Part shown: positions 1 to 4,753 of the stretch, piece by piece | Layout: each line of letters opens with the position of its first letter | Numbering within the stretch: the first letter of the stretch is position 1 | Origin: Peptococcaceae bacterium | GTDB taxonomy: Bacteria; Bacillota; Desulfitobacteriia; Desulfitobacteriales; Syntrophobotulaceae | Length of the DNA stretch: 7,426 bases | Assembly (NCBI GenBank): GCA_012523535.1 | Contig: JAAYII010000067.1 | Location: 1 to 7,426 of the forward strand | Direction: 5' to 3' | Made by a program: the position numbers and the translations under genes | Notes under the pieces: generated by a model | Told to the model about the DNA's origin: nothing | The model's input: the letters and a program-made list of their open reading frames with translations, nothing else | Database searches by the model: none

Positions 1-3
1 CCT

Positions 4-22
4 ATATCCACAATTATCCACG
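4..22 (+). promoter_or_regulatory. Tandem pair of DnaA-box-like 9-mers
   Basis: ATATCCACA (4-12) and TTATCCACG (14-22) each differ at one position from the DnaA box TTATCCACA. They lie in the same orientation, 10 bases apart start to start (about one helical turn). An AT-rich stretch with three consecutive TAA triplets (40-48) follows. Single one-mismatch boxes also occur inside coding sequence here (381-389 and 4565-4573), so one match means little; the tandem phasing is what makes this pair notable. It could be a DnaA regulatory site, the edge of an origin, or chance. Confidence 0.35.
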
Positions 23-96
23 CACCAAATCCTTTCTTTTAATAATAAACTGAAACATGAAACATTTAAATCAGATAATTTGTCGGGGTGTAGAAA

Positions 97-1206
97 ATGA
101 CAGGACGCATAATAAAGGTGTTTCCAGGTGGTAATACTTCCGAAGGCTTTTACTCCTATTATCGTTATTTGCTGGAAAAGGGAACAAAAAAAACTTATAT
201 AATAAAAGGAGGTCCCGGGGTAGGAAAATCCACCCTTATGTACAAAGTGGGAAAGAAAATGGTCGAACAAGGTTACGATGTGGAATTTCATTATTGCTCA
301 TCAGACAGTAATTCTTTGGACGGCATTGCCATCGAGCGGCTTGGGATCGTCATGGTTGACGGCACTGCTCCCCATATAATTGATCCACAATATCCCGGTG
401 CTTTGGATGAAATAATAAATCTGGGGGAATTCTGGGATATAAATGGTCTGCAAAAGAATCGGGAAAAAATCATTAGCTGCACTAAAAAAGTCAGCCGCTA
501 TTTTGCCAGAGCTTATTCTTATTTCAAAGCCGCTAGGTTTATTGCCGATAACTTGGCCTCGATTTATCAAATGAGTATGAATTATGCCGGAGTAAACAGG
601 ATTGCAGGAATATTTCAAGATATTCTAAATGATACATATACGGAAGGAAGAATAGGAAATGAGAGGCACTTGTTTTCCTGTGCCTATACTCCGCAAGGAT
701 TTATCGACCATACCGCTTCTATTTTACAGGACCCGGTCAAAGTATATTATCTTGAAGGTCATATAGGAACCGGAAAAAGCACTCTCATGCGCAAAATAGC
801 ATCTAGAGCCGTGGAAAAAGGTCTGGATGTGGAAATATACCATACTCCGCTTATACCCAGCAAAATCGGGTCAATTTTGATTAAAGATTTAAACCTGGCT
901 CTTACAACCAGTGAAAGCTTCAAAGACAAGCATGAAGAGGCTATAGATCTTAATCAATTTTTAAATTTAAAATTAATAGAACCATATAAGGAACAAATGG
1001 AAAAAGATAGGGCTTTGTTGAAGGAATTAATCGATACGGGTCTCAGCAATATCCGCAGGGCCAAAGAAGAACATGATTTACTGGAGCAATATTATATTAC
1101 TAATATGAATTTCGCCGTAGCCAACCAAAGATCCGAAGAGATTCTAAACGAATTGCTTAATCAGACAGATTGTAAAATCCACACCTCCTTAGAAAGGCAT
1201 CATTAA
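97..1206 (+). CDS. Two-P-loop ATPase-like protein of unknown function (PRK06851-like)
   Basis: A 369-residue soluble protein with two nucleotide-binding halves; no signal peptide or membrane segment is visible. The first half has a Walker A motif GGPGVGKST (38-46) and a hydrophobic strand ending in Asp, IVMVDGT (84-90), which could be Walker B. The second half has Walker A GHIGTGKST (221-229). The halves align without a gap at an offset of 183 residues across about 58 positions, so they arose by internal duplication. In the second half the position equivalent to Asp88 is Thr271, so that site may bind ATP but hydrolyse it poorly. A charged helical stretch (about 295-350) ends the protein. I recall a conserved Firmicute family of this type (PRK06851) without an assigned function; substrate and partner are unknown. 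The ATG at 97 is preceded by GGGGTG (85-90), a fair ribosome binding site six bases away. The next gene begins 142 bases downstream, so co-transcription is uncertain. Confidence 0.85.
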   Translation: MTGRIIKVFPGGNTSEGFYSYYRYLLEKGTKKTYIIKGGPGVGKSTLMYKVGKKMVEQGYDVEFHYCSSDSNSLDGIAIERLGIVMVDGTAPHIIDPQYPGALDEIINLGEFWDINGLQKNREKIISCTKKVSRYFARAYSYFKAARFIADNLASIYQMSMNYAGVNRIAGIFQDILNDTYTEGRIGNERHLFSCAYTPQGFIDHTASILQDPVKVYYLEGHIGTGKSTLMRKIASRAVEKGLDVEIYHTPLIPSKIGSILIKDLNLALTTSESFKDKHEEAIDLNQFLNLKLIEPYKEQMEKDRALLKELIDTGLSNIRRAKEEHDLLEQYYITNMNFAVANQRSEEILNELLNQTDCKIHTSLERHH

Positions 1207-1239
1207 TAGAGCATTTTAATATTCAACGGTAAAAATATA

Positions 1240-1269
1240 TTTCCAGGAAAAAATATGCTAAGATATAAG
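1240..1269 (+). promoter_or_regulatory. Tentative sigma-A-type promoter for rnmV-rsmA
   Basis: TTTCCA (1240-1245, 4 of 6 to TTGACA) and TATAAG (1264-1269, 5 of 6 to TATAAT) are separated by 18 bases in the AT-rich gap before rnmV. Transcription would start near 1276, placing the following inverted repeat at the very 5' end of the mRNA. The -35 is weak and AT-rich gaps give such matches by chance, so this is only a candidate. Confidence 0.3.
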
Positions 1270-1302
1270 CAATTAATCAGTTCGATAATCGAACTCTTGC
1301 TT
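1267..1302 (+). other. Inverted repeat in the rnmV leader
   Basis: AGTTCGA (1279-1285) and TCGAACT (1289-1295) form a perfect 7-bp stem with a TAA loop. AAGCAA (1267-1272) and TTGCTT (1297-1302) add a 6-bp outer stem across an uneven internal loop (6 bases on one side, 1 on the other). No T-run follows, so it is not an ordinary intrinsic terminator for the upstream ATPase gene. It may be a leader RNA structure, an mRNA 5' stabiliser or a protein-binding dyad. Confidence 0.4.
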
Positions 1303-1348
1303 GGTTAATAGAGGATGTCTGAAAAAAATGACAAAGGGTTTGAAATAA

Positions 1349-1972
1349 ATGACAACAGATACCAAGAAAACGTCGTTGGAAGATATAAGAAATAATTCCG
1401 GCTCATCTGAATTGGCAGTACAAGAATTAATCGTTGTGGAAGGTAAAAACGATGCTCATGCCGTACGCCGGGCGTTAGGGAAGGTAGACGTTATCTGGAC
1501 TGAAGGTCATGGCTTGACCGAAGAAAAACTAAATTATATCTGTAAGGTAGCGCAAAAACGTGGAGTTATTATTTGCACCGACCCCGATTATGCCGGGGAT
1601 CAAATTCGCCGGCGTCTTCTGAAAAAAATCCCACAGGCTGGACAGGTATATTTATCAAAAGCCGTGGCCGTCAAAGATAATGATATTGGTTTGGAAAATG
1701 TTCCACCTGAAGAAATTAGAAAGGCTTTTGCCAAGGTATTAAAATTTAAACCGGCTATTGACAAACTTGAGGAAGATAAAATAACTATGCAGGATATTGT
1801 TGATTTGGGATTTGTAGGAAATGCCGGCTCAGCAACCAAAAGGGCGGCAGTGGGAAAGATATTGGGCCTTGGTGATACAAACGCCAAGCAATTTTTACAT
1901 CGGCTTAACCGTTTGGGGATAAGTCGGGAAGAGTTATTGCATACCATGGAGCTTATAGAAAGGAACGATTAA
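1349..1972 (+). CDS. rnmV: Ribonuclease M5 (5S rRNA maturation)
   Basis: RNase M5 is a cytoplasmic endonuclease that trims both ends of precursor 5S rRNA; in Bacillus it acts on precursor bound by ribosomal protein L18. The N-terminal half is a Toprim domain: IVVEGKND (28-35, metal-binding Glu31) and TDPDYAG (77-83, Asp78 and Asp80), followed by IGLENVPPEEIR (113-124). The C-terminal half (about 145-207) carries the family pattern KRAAVGKILG...NAKQFLHRLNRLGI. At 207 residues it is about 20 longer than the Bacillus protein, the excess being a polar N-terminal tail before the first strand. AAAGGG (1333-1338), ten bases upstream, supports the ATG; TTG at 1412 would remove the tail but has no ribosome binding site. 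The usual NGSAI-like segment after the first strand reads EGHGL (52-56), a mild divergence. rsmA follows after three bases, the same pair as in Bacillus. Confidence 0.93.
   Translation: MTTDTKKTSLEDIRNNSGSSELAVQELIVVEGKNDAHAVRRALGKVDVIWTEGHGLTEEKLNYICKVAQKRGVIICTDPDYAGDQIRRRLLKKIPQAGQVYLSKAVAVKDNDIGLENVPPEEIRKAFAKVLKFKPAIDKLEEDKITMQDIVDLGFVGNAGSATKRAAVGKILGLGDTNAKQFLHRLNRLGISREELLHTMELIERND
1959..1964 (+). promoter_or_regulatory. Ribosome binding site selecting the TTG start of rsmA
   Basis: AAAGGA lies inside the last codons of rnmV, 11 bases before TTG at 1976. No ATG lies near the expected N-terminus, and the next candidate, GTG at 2021, has no comparable purine run. The site therefore favours the TTG and suggests translation coupled to rnmV. 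Confidence 0.6.
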
Positions 1973-1975
1973 TAA

Positions 1976-2842
1976 TTGACTGTCAGGTTACAAGAGAGTG
2001 CTGCCCACTATACGCGCAGGGTGTTAAGAAACGGAGGTTCAGCCAAAAAATCCCTGGGGCAAAATTTTTTAATCGATGATCAAATTATTGCCAACATTAT
2101 TGAAAAGGGGCTTCCGGATAAGAATTTGCCCGTTCTCGAAGTGGGACCAGGGCCGGGAGCCCTTACCAGGGTATTGGTTACCAGGACAAAGAGGCTATGG
2201 GCAGTGGAACTGGACAAGGAAAAAATAGAAATTTTGCGAAAAGAGATCTTAAATAAAGGTTGCGACTGCCAGTTTACATTAATGCATATGGATGCTCGCA
2301 AACTATTTTTAAAGGATATTTGGGGCCATGAGAAAGGATGGTTGATTGGCAACCTGCCTTACTATATTACAAATTTGCTTTTGCAACACTTCTTGGAGCA
2401 AGCAGCCTCCCTTTATGGAATGACGGTCATGGTTCAAAAGGAAGTGGCACAAAGAATGACGGCCGGTCCGGGAAGCAGGGATTATGGAATTCTTTCCATC
2501 GCAATCCAGCTGGCTGCCGAAGCGGAGATTCTTTTTGATGTGCCTCCTGCCGCTTTTTGGCCTCAACCCAAAGTCACATCTTCGGTGGTTAAACTTAATA
2601 TTCGTCCTTATCCAGGATTTATGGTCGATCAACAAGATTTTTTTCGGGTAGTTCGAGCCGCTTTTGCCCAAAGAAGAAAGACCTTGCTCAATGCTTTAAC
2701 GGCCGGACTCAAACTCCCTAAAGAGTCGGTTCAACAAGTTTTGCAATTTTTAGACTTCCCGCTGAATATAAGGCCTGAAGAACTTGGTATTTTGGATTAT
2801 CAAAGAGTCGTTTTGGCTTTAAAAAAGGTCGATTCCGAGTAA
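1976..2842 (+). CDS. rsmA: 16S rRNA dimethyladenosine transferase RsmA (KsgA)
   Basis: RsmA/KsgA uses S-adenosylmethionine to dimethylate the two adjacent adenines in the terminal hairpin of 16S rRNA (A1518 and A1519 in E. coli numbering), a late checkpoint in small-subunit assembly. The sequence has the family signature KKSLGQNFL (24-32), SAM motif I EVGPGPGALT (55-64), the acidic residue of motif II in VELD (Glu79), MDA (Asp106) and catalytic motif IV NLPYY (126-130). FWPQPKV (194-200) and RRKTL (233-237) lead into the C-terminal helical domain, ending near residue 288. Length is normal for the family. The start is TTG. It lies 3 bases after rnmV and is probably in one transcript with it; both proteins mature ribosomal RNA. 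Its last codons form the left arm of a hairpin. Confidence 0.97.
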   Translation: MTVRLQESAAHYTRRVLRNGGSAKKSLGQNFLIDDQIIANIIEKGLPDKNLPVLEVGPGPGALTRVLVTRTKRLWAVELDKEKIEILRKEILNKGCDCQFTLMHMDARKLFLKDIWGHEKGWLIGNLPYYITNLLLQHFLEQAASLYGMTVMVQKEVAQRMTAGPGSRDYGILSIAIQLAAEAEILFDVPPAAFWPQPKVTSSVVKLNIRPYPGFMVDQQDFFRVVRAAFAQRRKTLLNALTAGLKLPKESVQQVLQFLDFPLNIRPEELGILDYQRVVLALKKVDSE

Positions 2843-2860
2843 GATTTGGAATCGACCTTT
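2824..2860 (+). terminator. Perfect 13-bp hairpin at the end of rsmA, probable terminator
   Basis: AAAGGTCGATTCC (2824-2836) and GGAATCGACCTTT (2848-2860) form a perfect stem around an 11-base loop that contains the rsmA stop codon. On the + strand only TTT follows the GC core before AAAC, so the T-run is short. Read on the - strand the same hairpin is followed by six T. It most likely ends the rnmV-rsmA transcript and may act in both directions; the weak + strand T-run leaves some read-through possible. Confidence 0.65.
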
Positions 2861-2870
2861 AAACATAAAA

Positions 2871-2898
2871 AACAAAAAAATTTATTTTACATACAATG
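2871..2898 (+). promoter_or_regulatory. Mother-cell sporulation promoter (sigma K/sigma E type) of yabG
   Basis: CATACAATG (2890-2898) fits the sigma K -10 pattern CATAnnnTA except for the last base. An AC (2872-2873) lies 16 bases upstream, the spacing sigma K uses. The same -10 contains CATACAAT, the preferred sigma E -10, but I see no ATA-type -35 at 16-18 bases. yabG is a sigma K gene in Bacillus subtilis, so sigma K is favoured. Transcription would start near 2905, giving a leader of about 50 bases. Confidence 0.55.
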
Positions 2899-2953
2899 TC
2901 TATAGAAATTATTTTTTCTGGAATTTTAGGGTTAAGAGCAGGGGGGTCTAAAA

Positions 2954-3781
2954 ATGATAAGTATTGGGAGCATTGTAGCCCGCCGTTCTTATAATCAGGA
3001 TCTTTTTCTTAAAGTACTTGATATAAAATTTACAGGTCGTAAAAAAACAGCTATTTTGGGCGGCCTGAATTATCGCCTCATAGCTGATGCTGATCTCGAT
3101 GATCTTGTTGTAAAGAGTGATAAGGAAGTTGTTTACTATCAGTTGTCTGATTCTCAAGAAGTCTATAAAAAATTTAGTAAAGTAATATTTGACCGCAAAT
3201 TTAAAGTGGAAGAAGAATATTTTGAGATTCCCGGTAGAATTCTGCATTTAGACGGGGATGCTGATTATTTGGAACAATGTCTTAGAACTTACAAACAGCT
3301 AGGGTTGCAGGCAAAAGGCATTTGTAAATCCGAAATTGAGCAACCCAAGGAAATCTTTAAAATTTTAAAGGAAAATCCAACCGATATCCTGGTGCTCACC
3401 GGTCATGATTCTCTGCTTAAAGGAAAAAAAGATTTCAAAAGTCTTGACAGTTACCGAAGTTCAGCTTATTTCGTTCAATCGGTGTTGGAGGCAAGAAAAT
3501 ATCAACCTAATCGGGATGAGTTGGTAATTTTTGCCGGGGGCTGTCAGTCCAATTTTGAGGCTATCATAGCCGCCGGAGCCAATTTTGCTTCCTCTCCCAA
3601 AAGGATGATGATTCATGCCTTGGATCCGGTTTTTCTTGTTGAAAGTATAGCCTTTACCCCTATAGATCGGACAGTGTCACTTAAAGAAATTATCCAGCAC
3701 ACCATAACAGGCATAGACGGAGTTGGAGGAATTGAAACCAGAGGACAAATGAGGAAAGGCTATCCCAAGATAAATATATAA
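2954..3781 (+). CDS. yabG: Sporulation-specific cysteine protease YabG
   Basis: YabG is made in the mother cell late in sporulation and cleaves spore-coat and related proteins (coat proteins in Bacillus; germination-related precursors in Clostridioides difficile). At 275 residues it is close to the usual length. The N-terminal third (1-95) is a basic beta-rich region beginning ISIGSIVARRSY. The peptidase part holds LTGHDSL (148-154), whose His151 is the likely catalytic histidine, and FAGGCQSNFEA (193-203), whose Cys197 is the likely nucleophile. ASSPKRMMIHALDP (212-225) is also characteristic. A G-rich ribosome binding site (GGGGGG, 2941-2946) lies seven bases before the ATG. It follows rsmA as in Bacillus but has its own promoter. 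Downstream come cyanophycin genes instead of veg, with a 91-base gap and no terminator. Identity is secure; the catalytic assignment rests on family knowledge. Confidence 0.95.
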   Translation: MISIGSIVARRSYNQDLFLKVLDIKFTGRKKTAILGGLNYRLIADADLDDLVVKSDKEVVYYQLSDSQEVYKKFSKVIFDRKFKVEEEYFEIPGRILHLDGDADYLEQCLRTYKQLGLQAKGICKSEIEQPKEIFKILKENPTDILVLTGHDSLLKGKKDFKSLDSYRSSAYFVQSVLEARKYQPNRDELVIFAGGCQSNFEAIIAAGANFASSPKRMMIHALDPVFLVESIAFTPIDRTVSLKEIIQHTITGIDGVGGIETRGQMRKGYPKINI

Positions 3782-3812
3782 ATAAGCCGGGATAATAATT
3801 TCAGATTAATAT

Positions 3813-3839
3813 CCAAAATACAGTATTGAATAATTTTGG
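3813..3839 (+). promoter_or_regulatory. Inverted repeats upstream of cphB, possible operator
   Basis: In the 91-base gap between yabG and cphB, CCAAAAT (3813-3819) is repeated inverted as ATTTTGG (3833-3839). Inside it lies a second dyad, AATACAGTATT (3817-3827), symmetric around one central A. The nearby TGAAT (3828-3832) resembles half of an ArgR/AhrC box, but the full 18-base box does not fit well. No T-run follows, so it is not a terminator. A regulator site is plausible but unproven. Confidence 0.25.
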
Positions 3840-3872
3840 CAGATTTCCACAGACTGAAGGCGGAGGGATATT

Positions 3873-4685
3873 ATGATAGAGCACAATCATGGAAATTTGC
3901 TTATTATTGGCGGAGCAGAGGACAAAGAGAAGGAATGTTTGATTTTGAAACACTTTTTTCAGGAGGCAGGGGGTCAAAAATCAAGGATATGTATAATCAC
4001 GGCTGCCTCCGACAAAGCCGAGCAAGCCGGAAAAGTATATGAAGAATTATTTAAAAATTTTGGCTGTTCGGATCTGGAGGTTTTAAATATTTATACCAGG
4101 GAAGATGGCAATTCCCAGGTTGCGCTGGATAAAGTTTTCAAAGCCAGCGGAATTTTCTTTACAGGGGGTGATCAGCTTAGAATTACGGCAATGCTGGGTG
4201 GTACCGCCCTTGGCAAAGCCTTGCAGCAGGTGTATGAGCGAAAAGTAATTATAGCTGGTACCAGCGCTGGGGCTTCAGTAATGTCAGACAACATGATTAT
4301 TGGGGGCCAAGGGGATACACCCGGTGAAGATTTCATCCGCATGGCCCCAGGCTTGGGCTTGATTAAGGGAGTAATAGTTGACCAGCATTTTGCTCAAAGG
4401 GGACGAATTGGCAGACTTCTTACGGCAGTAGCCCTTAATCCATGCGTTTTGGGTATAGGGATTGATGAAGACACTGCTGTTCATGTTAGGCCTGACGGAA
4501 AACTGAAAGTGCTTGGCAGGGGAACCGCTTTAATCCTCGACGCCTCGAATGCTATTATTTCTAATGTGGATGAATTGTTTGACGGCAAGACTCTCTCTTT
4601 GGCCCCGGTTCAATTGCATGTTTTAAGCCAAGGATATGAATTTGATCTAGCCAAACGGGCAACAATTCACGCTAATTCAGCCTGA
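3873..4685 (+). CDS. cphB: Cyanophycinase
   Basis: Cyanophycinase is a cytoplasmic exo-acting serine hydrolase that cuts cyanophycin into beta-Asp-Arg dipeptides, which an isoaspartyl dipeptidase (not in this window) then splits. The 270-residue protein has the peptidase S51 layout: LLIIGGAEDKE (9-19), ITAAS (42-46), FTGGDQLR (96-103), the nucleophile elbow GTSAGAS (129-135, Ser131), DQHFAQRGR (170-178, His172) and GIGIDEDTA (194-202, Glu199). Ser131, His172 and Glu199 match the triad known from the Synechocystis enzyme. Length is normal and there is no signal peptide, so it should act on intracellular granules, unlike secreted relatives. GGAGGG (3862-3867) lies five bases before the ATG. It sits directly before cphA, the commonest partner arrangement, and 91 bases after yabG without a terminator between, so it may share yabG's sporulation transcript. 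Confidence 0.96.
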   Translation: MIEHNHGNLLIIGGAEDKEKECLILKHFFQEAGGQKSRICIITAASDKAEQAGKVYEELFKNFGCSDLEVLNIYTREDGNSQVALDKVFKASGIFFTGGDQLRITAMLGGTALGKALQQVYERKVIIAGTSAGASVMSDNMIIGGQGDTPGEDFIRMAPGLGLIKGVIVDQHFAQRGRIGRLLTAVALNPCVLGIGIDEDTAVHVRPDGKLKVLGRGTALILDASNAIISNVDELFDGKTLSLAPVQLHVLSQGYEFDLAKRATIHANSA

Positions 4686-4736
4686 AGAATATAAATTTTC
4701 AAACAGGAAAAAATAGTTAGGTATGTAAAACTTAAC

Positions 4737-4742
4737 AGGAGG
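4737..4742 (+). promoter_or_regulatory. Ribosome binding site of cphA
   Basis: AGGAGG is a strong Shine-Dalgarno sequence but lies 11 bases before the ATG at 4754, longer than ideal. An in-frame CTG at 4748 would have a 5-base spacing and add two residues. The ATG gives the family-like N-terminus MKVLQVRAMEG and is preferred. Confidence 0.7.
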
Positions 4743-4753
4743 CTTACCTGCAA

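Noticed and set aside
51..64. Tandem heptamer TGAAACA repeated twice
   Set aside because: Only two copies of a short AT-rich unit; expected by chance and without flanking support.
1279..1295. SOS (LexA) box upstream of rnmV
   Set aside because: The dyad has AGTTCGA...TCGAACT, the reverse arrangement of the Firmicute CGAAC...GTTCG box, and a 3-base centre instead of four.
1600..1947. 115-codon open frame on the - strand inside rnmV
   Set aside because: It lies fully antisense to a clear RNase M5 gene, has no recognisable domain and reads as a shadow of its codon pattern.
2309..2671. 120-codon open frame on the - strand inside rsmA
   Set aside because: Antisense to conserved RsmA motifs, with low-complexity basic sequence and no family resemblance.
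2948..3247. 99-codon open frame on the - strand over the yabG start
   Set aside because: Antisense to yabG and its ribosome binding site, rich in Phe/Ile/Lys as expected from the complement of AT-rich coding DNA.
3817..3825. AATACAGTA as a sigma E or sigma K -10 for cphB
   Set aside because: It lacks the leading C, and no -35 (ATA or AC) lies at the right spacing; the match is better explained as part of the dyad.
3836..4042. 68-codon + strand frame overlapping the start of cphB
   Set aside because: Out of frame with cphB, which has the good ribosome binding site and the conserved N-terminus; the product has no recognisable features.
4565..4573. TGTGGATGA, a one-mismatch DnaA box on the - strand
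   Set aside because: Single isolated match inside cphB coding sequence; a similar one lies at 381-389. Both serve as a measure of the chance background.
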